Assembly: GCA_963691655.1 (NCBI GenBank)
Contig: OY829326.1
Location: 19,146,878 to 19,210,877, forward strand
DNA from: Toxonevra muliebris
Taxonomy: Eukaryota > Arthropoda > Insecta > Diptera > Pallopteridae
Length of the DNA: 64,000 nt
Direction of reading: 5' to 3'
Made by a program: the position numbers and the translations under genes
Part shown: positions 34,601 through 49,600 of the stretch, piece by piece
Position numbering within the stretch: position 1 is the first letter of the stretch
Layout of the letters: the number at the start of each line of letters is the position of its first letter
The notes under the pieces: generated by a model
The model's database searches: none
What the model was told of the DNA's origin: nothing
Seen by the model: only the letters and a program-made list of their open reading frames with translations

Positions 34601-37600
34601 CATTTTTTATTTGAGTCAAAAGAAAGCCCATGTCTTTTTCTTTGGTAAATTTGATGTCCAAAAGTGGGCTGAGGCTTGTTTATCTATTAAAATGAAAGTC
34701 TGGTAACTCGACACACCTCATCTCGATCAAATTTGGTGTGGTAACTACTACCCAATATGACTAAATTTTATGCACGTTTGAGTTCGATCTCCCATGTGCC
34801 AAAAGAATTCCGGATTCAGAAAGTACATTTCTATCAGTCTACGAGTCCTATAAAATTTGGTTAAGGCTTGGACCGAGAAAGTTCAGGGACGCCCTAAAAT
34901 AACACTTACTGAGATCAATTTTAAGGTATTTTTCGTTTTTGTAAAATGTTTATATGGAAAGTGAGTGTCGCGCTGTTATAATATGAAATTATACCGATGC
35001 AGGGAATTTGATCGAAAATCGGGGAATTTCTCGAGAACTATCGGGGAGAAAGAAAAAATGAGTTGGCATCCCTGCACCCTATGAACTAATTTTACTCCAT
35101 AAATCGCTCGTTTGCACCAAGACTCATTATTAAAAAGTTTAAGTTTACAGAAAAAACTATCAATAAGTGCTGTATCTTGTGTAAAAAAATTATAACGGTA
35201 TTTTATGAACTATTCTTGTGAGAAGAGTAAGTGTCATTATAGCGTTTTACAAAGTGATAGTTCCATGGCGCAATAAAAAGGTTATGTCACCTGCATAGCT
35301 CTTCTTCTTTTTCCCGATTTATTCGTCTAATTCTTTGTGAAATAAATCAAACAAAAAATTATGAGAGCAAAATAAATCAGCTGTTTCGTTATGAATTTGA
35401 CAGAAATACAAAATATACGGCCGATTTTGTAGCGCTGCTATAACCTTATTATTAAGCCTTGGGTAGTTCACTGAACACTTTAAATGCGACTTCAACAGAA
35501 ATTTATTTTTTTTTACTTATGACAGTTAGAAAATGAGTGATATGATTTTTTTATGCCCTGAACCCAATGAAGTCTTTAGTTTCATCAGATTTAAGCCAAT
35601 TCATTCAAGAGATATTCGATAAAACGTAATTTATTTGAGATTTTAAACTTATCAAAATTCTAATTTTAATCGCCCTCAGGTTTTGATTAAGCTAACTAAG
35701 GTTAATTCCTTTTTTAACTTCCCTTAGTTGTTGTAATATTACAGAAAATGTTGAATATTTGTAATATGCAATATATTATTAATATCCATTATATATTTAG
35801 AAAAAAAGAAATATCAAAGGAAATTCAATAGTTTGAAAACTACAAAAATTCTTTGAACAATATGCTAATTTTTACCATGCATCGTCATCTTTTTGAAAAA
35901 TTTGGCTTTTAAGTTAAATTACGTTACGTTATCAAATATCTTTTGACCTAAATGAAAACCTAAAAAAAAAAAACAAAAAAAACACGATTATGCTTAAGCT
36001 GTAGCCAAGTACGTAACGCACATTTTCCATTTTTGAAGTAACAAAAAAAGATGTAAATGTGCACACTTTTTAATACTATGGCCCAGAGTGTAGTTGTTCT
36101 ATTTTTGTTGACCATATAACCAAAAGTTGAGCATTGTAGGGTTAAATATGAAGAGCAAACGACTGGCTACACTCAATATCAAGTAATTTCGCAGAAGACT
36201 ACCAAAACTACTACTAAAGCAATATTTTTTACTATTTGTTATTACTATAACCACCTATTAGGAAATACTTTCATTTTGTCGTCATTGTCAGATGTTGTTA
36301 GGTAAGCAATAAATTTATTTTTTTTTCGCATTTCTTTCTCGGCAACTGAAGTATTTTTAAATGCATATTTCATAAATGATAAATATGTTTCATTAGGACG
36401 AATCTGGAAGCCACTAAGTAGTTTGTTAATGAACTTTATTTATCGGATACTGAATTCAAAGCTTGGCATTGTGAGATGCCCATTGGAATGTAAACAAAAT
36501 TTGCTACTGGGCACAATCCACTCACATTCAATACATATATATGTATATATTCTTCGAAGAAAATACACTCATTATGTGTTTATATAGGAATGAAAAGAAT
36601 ATATATATGTACATGAAGATACTCTGTCGACATTTCAAACTTGAACATACATACAAAGCACATATCGAAACGGAATTGGGTTGGAAAAATTGCAATTGGA
36701 TTTTTCTTTTGCATTTGATGAAATTTTAAAAATTAAAATCCGTTACAATTCCCAAAATAAATACTTAAAAAAGAAAATTTTTAAATAAAGTAGATAAGAC
36801 TATAAGGCTTAAGTTGTTTTGGTGTAATAGGAAATTAAGGAACAAAATGTTATTTATATGAAATATTACACTTGAAATATTTATTTTTTATTTTATAAAA
36901 CTTGTTTAAAACCCATAAATTTTTTGTTGTCCCCACATTTGAATTTAATCGTTTTTATGGATAAATTGGAAATGAAAAATCATTTGATTTGTAATAAATC
37001 TGCAAAGTTTTCAAATCGAATTTTGTAGTTGATGAAGTTTTCCTTCAAGAAAAATAAATGAGAAATTTTCTTATTAGAAAAAAAAATTTAAGAAATTTAA
37101 ATTAAATGAGTTATTGTAATAATTCATACAGTTTTAAAGTGAATACGAGTAGATGGTTTTAAAATTTTTACTATGGTTAAATGATTTAAAACAAAAAATA
37201 CATTATAACTGTGTGTTTATAACTATGATTATGAATTTTAACCAAGTTCAAAGTAAAACTTCGAACATGAAATAAGCTTAAAACAAACCCTTAATGTTAA
37301 AAATTCAAACAACAGTTTACAATTAATTAATATGCATACATATTGTATGCGTATGTACTGGGTGCTTCGATTAATTTTTAATACTTTTTATTCGTTTTTT
37401 TACATAAAGGATGCAATACAGTCCCTTTTTTCTTTCACGGAGTAGAATATGGTTTTTGAACGCCCAAATAACGTTTGCGTCAAGTTACTTCCATGTATTC
37501 ACCAAGGATTTTTGCAGGTCATCCAAATTTTAATTTGAAACTATAAATTCGGCGATTACCACAAAAAATTAATGCTTGCTAATAAGACAAATAGCCATTC

Positions 37601-40600
37601 TGATTTCTCAAAGTTTCGAATCGAATTTTTTAATCAGTGACATCGAAAATTAATTTCAACCTTAAGAATAACCTTTCAGTTTTTGTCTAATTTTGCCCAC
37701 TGCGTAACAGTTTCGAGTCTGGCTGAAGCATGCATATCGTTTCTTTTGATCTCTTTTGATCCAAATCAAAGCGGTTAGCTCATATTTAAATCAGCTGATT
37801 CTGAATTTCGTTGCAAACGCTTGAGCACTTTTTCGGCATTCTTTCACGCTACTGTAAAGCGCCATCACCACTACCTCAGCGTTTCTTAATATTGCCTGTT
37901 TTGACGATACGATAGATAAAAAGATCAGTTAAATTTAATTTCAGCGGTGCCCGATGTCTCTCAACTTTCGATTCGCCCTCCAAACAAAAACACCATATAC
38001 AAAAATTTCGTTTCATTTCCAACTCCCACAACTCACTCATGGCAAAATCAGCTTTATCGTGAGTTTCACGTGGTACCAATCACGTTACCCAATATGTAAA
38101 TACCTATTGAGAGTTTTGCCAAACGAAATTTTATTTTGAATCAATTCGACCAAATAATTTTTGATTTTAACAGCTGTGTAAAAAGGTGTAAAAAAATTAA
38201 TAGTTCCATAAACCTCAATAAAACTGAAATTTTTCGAGCATCTAAATTTTTTCGGCTTAAATTTACTATAAGGCTGTCATATCTCAAATAGCGGTTGAGC
38301 TGAATTTTAAAATTGTCTGATGAAGAGTAATAGAAATTACTATTGAGATTAAGCAATCATTCCAATTGACGCACACCCGGTATGCTTATATTATGTTAAC
38401 ATTTGTGAATAATTTCAGAGAGCTTAAAAGAAAACTACAGTTGTTTGAGGTTGCTCCTTAATGCTATTGAAGGTTACAATTTTGTAATGCTAATATTTTT
38501 CATTACAAAAAAACGAAAACTGTTAGAAATAGTGGTATTCAGAAGCTGCTATCTCCATGAATAACTGAATATTTAGTTTTTAAAAAGTAATAATACTCTT
38601 TGAATTTATGAACAATTTTACAATATTCATACATTTTCGAACTGTCATAACTAATTATTTTTAATATAACTAAATTCCTTCTTCTTAAAATATTCAGCAA
38701 AGTTTAAACTTTCAAAATTCGAACATATAAAACAAAGTTTCTCCATCAGCTAGTTAATAGAGACGTGTAAATCATACTCGATGCATGTAAATGAATATAC
38801 TACAAAAAATCAATACCAATTTTCTTCATTAAACACACATACTAAGTAAATTAAAGAATTTAAGCTTAAGAAGAAATGTGTAAATATGTAAGTAAAGTAA
38901 AGAAAAATATTTTCAGTTAGCTCAATTGATTTTACTACAATTTTATGCATTCACGGAGCTATAAAATTCGAAAACTTTCGTCATTGTACACGACACTTTT
39001 ATTTATATTTGTCAACTTTTTCTCTTTTTCTTTTCTCCTTTCATTATTTATCAACAACAAAAACAAAACAGGAAGACGAAAAATAACAAATTCCTCCCAA
39101 TTAAAAGTAACAAAGATGCTTTTAATTGTATCCACAGTTTTCGTATGCCTCAATTTGCCAAGTTGTGTGATGCGTATAAAAACATACTTAGAGGTAAGTT
39201 GATTAAATGCTACACAACAACACATAAACACTCAGACACAGCAAATACAAATAATATCATCATACAATAATTGATGGATTCATTTAACTTAAGAGGAAGA
39301 AAAATTGTCCGCAGGATAATTTAAGAAGCTTCAGAAATCAGCAAGCAACTATTTTTGGTCTACATTAACAACGGTAGCAAAAAAATTCAAAAAGATTTCA
39401 ATAGTCAGTAATACCGAGGTAATGACTGTTAGACCCCAATAGTCATTCTTTTTCGAACTAGACTTTTTTTGAATTACATATACTATATATGAAAGAATTA
39501 TTCATGTGTCGAAAATATCATAATTTCCGAATTTTTATGGGTCATCAAGGCCCACTTGAAATTTGTATATTTGAGGGAACTGTCTATATTTTATAAATAA
39601 GATATTATCCATTTTTTCAGGCGTCGGTAAGGCTTCGGTAATGGTTATAGCATTAAATAGCCAATACTTTTTGAGCAGTACATGAAAATATCAATTACTT
39701 TTTGAACTGTATTTGATATGCGAAAAAAATTATTTGAGTTTCGAAAATCTCGATTTGAAAGAAATTTACTCGAATTCGAACATTTGTTCGATCGAATTTG
39801 GCATTCGAATAGAACTGCCTTTCGAAACGCACTACAGAGTAACCCCGCAGATTTCATTTTGTGCTTTTTCGAAACAAATTTGGCATTCGAATAGAACTGC
39901 CTTTCGAATCGAACTACAGAGTAACCTCCCTGAAATTAGCGTTTATATTCGAAAATTTATTTGAAAAAAGCTATACATATTTCGTAAATTTTATAGTCTT
40001 AATAATTTCTTAGATCAGCAAGCTCTCGGTAATGGCTGGCAGGTCCAAAAAGTTTGTACTTTTTGAGCTCTATAAGAAAATATACGACGCATCAACATTT
40101 CGAATTAATTTCAGAATTTTTAGCAGTCAACTGAAATTTGTTTAAACTGCACATATTTCGTAAATATTCTAGAAAATGTATTATTTATTTAGCGTATAAA
40201 ATTATAAATTTTTCGTTTTTAGGCTTTGCTAGACCTAAATAAGCATCGTTTTTGTAATTGTATTTCAAAAAATACTTCAAATGCATTCCCTAACTATGTA
40301 TAAGTATAAACTTTCAGAGAAGCCACTGTAATATATTTCTAGCTTGAGTTCCCCTTTCTGCTGTATTTTGAATCTCTCTAATATTTGTATGGAAAATTCT
40401 TATACGACAGTATCACCAATATTATGATGATGACAACGTCTGTTGACCTAATTCTTTTGAGCACACAAGCATTCTACAAGAAAAAGTAATTAATGAATTA
40501 AATTCAATACAATTGCCAATGGGAATGGAGCTGTTTGCTGCCAATGATTCGAATGTCAATGGGAAATGAATGAAAGTATTAGTGTGTGTGAGATAAATCC

Positions 40601-43600
40601 GTAAGGAAAAATAGTAAGAAAACAACATCTACACAATTGAAATTTTCATTCCGTAAACAACCAAATTTACGACGACATATATAAGTACAGAAGAAGATAG
40701 AAAGATGATATGGATTTTAAAGAATAACAACCCAAAGAGAAAGTATAATATGAAGAAGCCCAACAGAAGAAAAAACAATAGCCCGCACTAAGTGAATTAA
40801 CCTTTCAAAACAAACAAAAATTTGTAGTAGCTGTGGTAGTCAGAATATAGCTAAGCGTACTATAATAATTTTTATATACATATTTCCCTTTAGCTTTTTT
40901 TTTTTGTTTTTGAATTAATCAAATAAAAATACTTTTTTCACCGCAATTCCCAAAAGCATTTTTATATTATAAACAACATTTTCTTAAGTGGCTTTTTAAA
41001 GAAGATAATAAAAAACAAACGTTAAAACATTTTAAATTGCCTTTGATCACACTTTAAACCACAAGGAAACTTAGTAGTCGTGGTCTTTGGTCTACTTCTG
41101 AAGCTGTCATACTCTGATAGGATATAATCCAAATAGTAATAATGATGCCTCTTTAAATATTTGAAATTATGGTTTAAGCTTTTAAATGTGTGTGTGTGTG
41201 TGTGATAACAAAAAGTAAATATTCAAAATTATTCCGAGAAAACATACAGAAAACTTTATGTTTTTATGATTAAATTCTAAAAGTAACTAAAAGAAAAGTA
41301 AAACGTATGTAAATATTGATGAAAAAATTAAAAGGTGCTACTACCTTAGGCCTATCGTTCTTAAAAGCTTGATTGAAACTTAGAAATAAATTAATATTGG
41401 AGTAATAAGCACTAATCCGTTTCGAAAAACACTAAAACTATTAATGGACGTTATTTTATGAAGCGTGATAGGCTGAATGCCTTTAAATAGTCGCCGTAAA
41501 TAAGATTTTTATTTTTTTATGTAATTAAATATTTTTTGTTAAAAGCTTACATTCGCAGCTAAACACATCTATTGTTTTCATCTGATTAGTATTAAGAAAT
41601 CTTTCGAATTGCAAAAAATCTATTTTTGTTTTTATTATGTATTTCGAATGTATAATATATTTCATACCAAAATATTAACGAAGTTATAACACATAGTCAA
41701 GAGCGCCTGTTGGTTAAACTATATGTGCTGTTAAAACTTTAAAAACGTTTTTCTCGAAACAACGTTTTTTTGATCGGCCCAGGGGTTTGAGAAAGTAGGT
41801 TATTCTACATGCCAATGGCTCTCGCTATTTTGTTATTTTTTAATAAAAATGTTTAAATCTACTACCTGCCAGAATGGCAAGTCAACAGAACGATATTATA
41901 TTTAAATTGTTTGCCTCAGATGTCTTCAAGTGCCGCAATCACCCAGGCCAGCCACACATCTTTTTTTTAAGTGTCTACTTTGGGCGTAAAAATATACTCC
42001 AAAAATTTTTTTTTCTATAGTTAAATATGTCAATAAAAATATGTAAAAAAATGAAATGATGGTATTTTATTTTGTCTTAATAAAAAATTTCCGAAAAAAG
42101 CCTTGAAAATTAGGCCGGAACACCAAACTACACCCTTAACTCAAATTCAAAATTATAACTGTTAGGATAGCAATTTCCTCTATTTAGGTGAAGGTTGTCA
42201 AGTGGCACGCTTGGCATTTTTAAGGCTTCAGTGTTAGCTGACCTCTTAATTTAAGGTATACTCAACGAAAACTAACCACTTAGTTAATTAAAACTATAAA
42301 ATACTTAAAAACTATTTTTTACCTGACTACTTAAAAACCTTAAACATATTTGCTTATTTTAATGAAAGGGTTGAAAGTATGTTCCATTTGTTCTTAAATC
42401 CTCAATCACAGGTAGTGAGTTCAAAGATTGGGAATGATATTTCGTTTAGCTTCCGATCTTTGTGATTTAATTGAAAAACTGCAATATTTTTTTGGGGGGA
42501 AAATTTTTTTAATGAATAAAGAATGTAATATTTTTCTTATACATAAATGATTGGGAATGATAGTGTTTGTTTTTTTATTGTTTTCTGTACCTGTAATTAA
42601 AGCATGCAATTTTTTTTTTTTTGAACATTGTTCTATGTGTTTTGAATTGAGAGTTCAAATAACGATTACATTCATATTTCTTCATCCGTCTTGACATAAG
42701 TTTCAATTCTAAAATTTCAGATGCTAGTACAACGCAAAATGAATTGTTTCTTTTTACAACCTTTTCGTACAAGTATATTTTTATGCGATTAGCCAGAAAG
42801 TAAAAAAGGAAATTGGAAACAACAAATGATGTAAACATTTTAAATTTACATAGTTGATACTTCCGGTGGTCTGCTGATGTATATACTTGTATAAGGACAA
42901 AACATTTCGATCAATTGCATATCATTGCCATTATATATCAGTAAACTACCGACTACCATTTTTGATTTCTGCTTCAATTTCGATGCATTCAGCTTCTTTT
43001 TTTTTATTACACAAAAGGATGAAAAATAATAAACCAATTTCAAAAAAAAAAAAAGTAACAAAAAACAAAAGAGGCTCAAAAAAAGATTATATCATTTTCA
43101 TGCAAGTAAATACATACATCAAAGCTTAAATATAAAAAGGATAACTGAACAACAAAAATAAAAAAAAAATTTACGGATAAAAGCCTAAAAAGGATTTTTC
43201 ATCTCTTCTTATCTCGCCTTCGTTTATAGGAAGAAAAGCATAATTATTATACAATTAATTTTTAGAAAAGGTACAAAGAAAAAATTTGCAAAAGTTGTAA
43301 TTAGCACATTTCGCACACACACACACACACACATTTAACACCCGATTTCTTTTTAAACATATTATTTGTGGAAGTGTACTCAAAGTAAGGGAGAATGGGA
43401 TAAATGTATTTATCTAAATAGCTAAAGAAAACGTGAACAAATATTCAAAATAAATTTTTTGGAGCAGTATTCAAAATACAAAAAATAAAGGACTCTCACA
43501 AACGATAATGTGGCCAGTCAAAAAGTTAGTAGTGCATGGAATGAAAATAAGGATAGGAACAATATTTTAGAAAAAGCTTTAATGGTTCTACTTACTAAGT

Positions 43601-46600
43601 AATCTTACAACATACTAAAGTGTATTAAAGTGGTAATACCAGCTGCACATCGCCGGGAAATATAAAAAACTAAGCTATGGCATCCCTTAAGTTCACAGAA
43701 CCTCAGAAGTTGTTGGTTTGATTCCCTTATTACTTTTCTTATTGTCAGTATTAATGTTTTTGTATCTTAATTAGGTTTAATTAGTTTATTTGATCTCGAA
43801 AGCTTTGAAGCTAAAAAAAATAACGCAAGAAAAACAAAACAATAACCAAGTAGGAAACGTTTTTGTGGTATTACTAAAGACGTTGTCAAAAGATATTAAC
43901 TCTTTTATACTAGAACTAGTATGCATGGTGCTTGACTTTAATGCTTGGCACGGTCAATAATCAAAAATAAACATTTCTTTACACAGCACCACTGAGAAAT
44001 ACTGAGAATGGAAGTTTTCTTCTAATAGGGAGCAGACAACTTTGCTAGAATCTAGTGATTGACTTTGAATTTAATATCAGTTCAGAAGTGAAATCCTTTA
44101 TTACATGGTTGCAAAAAAAAATGTGTTTGAGGTAGTGGCCATTCTGATGGATAGAAAGCACATATTAACTTGAAAAACTTTATGAAGACAAAAAAAAAAA
44201 CACTTAGAAAATTTTGAAAGTTTAGAAATTAGCCAGTAGTTGCAAATGCCATGTTAAGGATCAGATTTATGTGCCGGATCAATATAAGATAATTTCCACA
44301 CATCAATGAAAACGCCAGAAGCTGCAGGCAGAGATAAGGCACAGTTCTTGCAAGTGATGGACAGGGCCGTCGAGAGAAAATTCGGGCCCGGTGGTGATAG
44401 CCTCTGGGCCACCCCGCCCTTATCTCTTCCCACCACAAATGATACAATAAATATCTATGTATGAGGCAAGGAGAAATTATTTTATACTTTTTAAAAACGT
44501 GGTATATTAAAAGAAAATTTTTATTTTAATTATTATTTTAATTTTTATCAACGACTCACGCTGGTCGCTAGCTATACTTATGAGACCTCTTGAATTCAGT
44601 CCGATATTCTGGAGCTTTTCAAACAAATCTGGCATAAGCAAATTCGTTGTATAAAGTTATTTTCCTATTCTACATAACAAAATTTTTCGTCTGCACAATG
44701 TCTTCATGATTGATAGATGATTAACCCGATAAATAATTTTTATGGTTTGTAATTCAATTTTCAGACGCATAGACGCTTGTTAAAGTTTTTCTGGATTTTA
44801 GGATTTGGATTGAAATCCAGGTCCCCTCAAAAACTCCTGGCCCGGTGGGAATCCCACCCGTCGTCATCGGGCCTGGTGATGGATGAATTGAATTTAATTC
44901 GTTTGAAGGAATGTAATGTTTTTCATATAATGGTCAATTTTCACCCAATTTCATTCAAAAAAAGATCATTCAACACGCCATTAAATTTACTTTGAGTGTG
45001 TTTTGTCGCAAAAAATCTCCAAGATCGAATAATATCGTAAAAACATCGTACAAGCCGAAAAAATTATTAAAAAATCGCAGCTACGTTCAACTGCAGTCCC
45101 GTCAGTTTTCAATTCAGGAAAATAAACAATACATGGTCAGAAAGGACTATTCAAACTAAGAACAAAAATTGCAAATCGGATAAAAATTGGCAAAGTTATG
45201 AGCGATTGTTCACACCAATCTACCCAAAAACGGTTTTTTGACCATAAAACGAGATTTTTGAGGTGTATGGGAAATTTCCACCATACCATTTTTCTTAGCA
45301 TAACTAGACCTACAATTTGTGCTAGGTCTCCATAAAAGTGCAGGATCACTGTCACACAGTGTTATGACTTGATTGAAACATTTTTTTTTTTTTTTTTGTA
45401 AATGATTGAAAATATCATCTTTTCTGATTGCCAGTCTTTATAATTTGAATCAAATAAAGAATCCAATCTTTTTGGCGAATCGGGGCTGGAATTTCTGCTT
45501 GGGCCAATAAGGCATTCAAATGAAAATCGTTACTAAGTGTGTGAAAAGCATGAGTGTTTTTAACTCATAAATGTCACTTAATAAATACGTAATGTGTTAA
45601 TTAATGTTTTGCTTGTATACTCATATGTGTGTGTGTGGGTATATGATTAAATGGTTGCATAACAACATCAACATCGCCAACCAACACATTGCGTTGTTGT
45701 TTTCAACACATTTTCTCTGATGTGTTAAGAAGATAAAATTACTAGCAATAAATATATGTAAGAGGAAAAGTAGAAAATAAATTAGTAGCAAGTTATAATT
45801 ATCCAGAAATGATTTCTCATTAAAACATTAAAATTAAGTACTTTACATATGTATATACTCGAAAAAGGTAATAAATTGGGAAATTATATAAGAAACAAAG
45901 AGTCTAATAGGTTGAAAAATTCTATAAGAGATTTAAGTAATGACATAATTTGTTAAAGAAAATAGCTGAGCAAGAAATGGAATTATAATTAAAAAGCATA
46001 TAATAGGATTAATTTAGTTTGCTTAAAGGAAATATCGTTTAAATATTAAATCCATTTTATATTTAAACAAACGCTTTAAATCTCTTCTACAAAAGCTTTA
46101 AAAGTGACCAGAGCGACCCTTATTTTCATTTAACTCTGAGCTTTGAATACAGTTGAAGTATTATTATCATAAAAAAGGGCGAAAAATAATTTAATTTAAA
46201 AAATTCTCGAAATTTTTATATTTGCTTGTAACTCTTTCATATTAATGCCAATATGGATGAGCAGAGCAGAAATTGAAATCTGATTGCCAGTTATTTACTT
46301 CATATTTTATTATTCATGCTACAACGAAATGAAATATTATTTGCTTCATAACATTTAATCAATTGAAGGAATTTAATCTAAAAGGAAAAAATCAACTGTA
46401 AACATCTAGACAATCGTAACACTTTTATGTATTTGCAATTTAAGTTTAGTAACCTTTACCAAAAAAAAAAATAATTTTTTAAAAGTGATACTACCTGAAA
46501 GCCAATGATAAAATATATTATTTAATTCGAAGAACATTGACATATTTATTGTTTAAAAGAAATAACATTTTTAGGTTTCAAACAAATTAAATTGCCTATA

Positions 46601-49600
46601 TTTTATTTGAATGATATAATCTTTAAGTTCGTGTGTTCCTCAGAACAATGCGAACCACTTGGAATAAGCTCCCTGCAAGAATTTCCCCTGGCGTTAATGA
46701 CCTCACCATGTAAAATAATAAGGAAAATCTGTTGTTAGGTTAGGTTGGAGTGGCAGCCTTCTGCTTGAAAGCACATTTAGGCTCATTATGATACCACAGT
46801 ACGGCGTGACTCCCCCATTTACGGATTGGAGAACCATGAGGATTCCATAATGAATCTGGCTATGTCCTTAATATTTATGGATGATAGCTCGGACAGACTA
46901 TTAAAGAAAGGAGAGCCCAGGAGTTTTAGTCTCCTCCTGGCCAGAGATGGGCATTCGCACATGAAATGGAGGACGGGCTGTTTCTTCTTCCTCCTCGGAG
47001 CCGCAGCCCCGACAGAAGTCATTGAATGACAGTCCTAGCCTTGCAGCATGTCTTCCCATTATGCAGTGTCCCGTGAGCACCGAAATCGTAGTGCTGATGG
47101 AGTTTCTGCTAAAGAAATCTGTTGTTAAAATGTATAAGTTAAAGAGCATAAGTTATACAATTTAGTTTTGTAAACGTTGAAAGGTTTAGAAATATGAAAA
47201 TGTAGATGTACCACAATAAAAATAGTGAATGAAATTATCAACAAGTAATTCCGAATGCAAGGGAAGAGTGAATGCTATATGCTATGCCTACTCACATACT
47301 TCAATTAAGCAGTGGCGGCTCCTCCGAATATAAATTACAGAAGATATACTTGGTAAATTGATATGCTCATAATCAACAATATTCCAAATTACTCACTCAT
47401 CTAACATACATGAAAAACTTTTTGCTTAGTAATAAGTATTCATAAACGACTTTATAATTTTGTTGAAAAAGAGTTTGTTAAAATGTAAGAAGTCACGTAT
47501 AAAACATTAAGAATTTCTTCATGCACTTGACATCTTCAAAGAATTTCTCATAATAATTTGCTAAAATTATAAAACGCAGTAACTACTTTCCGCTTAAGAT
47601 ATATCCTCTTAAAATGAATGGATATTATTAGAAATAATTTATTATAGCAATTATTTCTTGACTGGGAATCGAACCTAGAGCAACTGCGACTCTAGTATAG
47701 CACTCATTCATTAGGTCACCTAGGTAAAATTTCAATTAAAGTGAACCAATTGAAGAGTGCCAACTTAGTTACCATATAACATTGGTCTTCAAACTGTGCT
47801 CCATGGAGACCTGGGGAGCCCCGAAATTTTCTAAGGGCTCTACAGGAATATGTTAAAATTTCAAGAGATTTTCAAATTCAAATTTTTAAGGTAGATTTTC
47901 AAAAAAAAATTTTTTTGTTCTTCTATTAATTTATTGAATCTTCACTAATCGCCAACCTTAAAAATATTCTCTTTAATCAAATTAAAAATAAATTTAAATA
48001 TGTTTAAATTTAGGTAGTGTATAACAGGCTTAAGAACAAATCGAGCCCCATCATAAAAAAGATTGAATAACATGTATACTACTGCCATATAACAGAAGTT
48101 CGTTTTAAGCGAAAAATACTGTATTTCAGTTGAAACTTATATCCGGCTTAAGTGTAATTATGAATTTTATAAAAATTCATAATATACTTACTATTGTTTT
48201 ATGTACTCATGTTTTTTTTTTTGTTTGTACCTACCTACATACATATTAAGTACATAGCGCTCATTTACTTAAAGACTGTCATAAGTCAAAAAACACGATT
48301 TTTTAATTAATGATGCAGAATTATTCATTATGTCACGCTTCATATTGTGTAAAAATTTCATATTAATATCTTGTATACTTAGCGCGTGAGAACTATAAGG
48401 TTTCTTCTTTTTTTTTGCAAAGTGGGAGTCAATTGAAAACTTTAAACGCGTTTTCTGCAAAATCGCATTTTTTGAGTTATGACCGTCTTTTAGTAAATGA
48501 GCGATATGTATGTATACAAAGTCTATACATAATTAAAACAGACACAATGAAAATGATTTTGTTAATATCTCCATGTGAAATTAATTTACAATATTTTTGA
48601 AGAATTTTTAAATACAAAAATACGAAGTATGTAAAGAAATAATTTAAATTGAAACTGAAGGTTTTCCTCTTTAGGTAGTTAATTTTAAGCCACTTAAATT
48701 TTATACAAAAAAAACTTTTAAATGAATTTCTTACACTTTAAAAACTAACAAATAAATTCAATAGAAACGACCCTAAAATCGATTTAGCAAACTGAAATTG
48801 ATGAATCACTTTTCTTTCTTTATTACACAATATGAAGTATAAATGTCAGAAAAGCAATTTTATTAATATTATTTCTATACACAATGCTTAACTTAGAAAG
48901 AAAAAAAGGTCTCACATCACAAAACCTTCTATAACACCCATATTTTACTTTATTAAAGTTAACTAAAGTTCAATACCTTAAGGGAAGATTTACAATCTTT
49001 CGTCCCAAAAAAAAGCATGTGTTTTTTTGAAACATTTTCTCAGAGTGGGATTAAGATATCAATTTAGGATTTTTTGCAATTTATTAATTGTACTTTCGTC
49101 TATACAGGGTGACAATTGTAAAGTGACGCAAGTTTAATACTCTGCAGCAAGCTTTGCCATTTACCGTTACTTTAATTTAAAAAGCAAATTCATTCATCAT
49201 TGGCTTTGCTTTTAATTTCATTTGAATTTTTGTTATTACATTTTGAAATTTCCATAAAAATGGACAAGGAAAATATTCGTCGTGAAATTGTGAAATTTCA
49301 TTTGGCAAATTATAGTAGCCGTCAAATTGCAAAGGCTTTCAATTTGTCAAGTCGTACGGTAGACCAAGCTATTATTCGATATAATGAAACTGGGAGTTTT
49401 GGAGATAGAGACCGGGGAAAATTTTCAACAGTTGCCACTACTGGTAAACCGTGAAACAGTGCGAATCATTGCAAAATCAAAGCTTAATCTTAAGCCGTAC
49501 AAGCTCCGAAAAGCTCAAGATCTGACACAAAAAAAGAAAGATTTGCGACTGCAAAGATGCAAGGCGTTGCTACGCTCCTCCGTGTTAAAAAATGTTGAAA

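Larger units (their letters stand above)
33513..39071 (+). other. receptor intron 3, 5.6 kb
   Basis: Contains a hAT-type element (34036-35074) and a fragment of the 48257-type MITE (35465-35555). The remainder, 35560-39071, is AT-rich and shows no recognised gene or element. Intron 2 (33126-33363) is a short T-rich intron without features. Confidence 0.65.

Noticed and set aside
43672..43730. Third tRNA-like block with GGTTTGATTCCC
   Set aside because: The A box is poor and the spacing uncertain; too weak to list beside the two better cases.
47327..47345. CAGTGGCGGCTCC, resembling a hAT end
   Set aside because: No matching opposite end or 8-bp duplication was found on either side.
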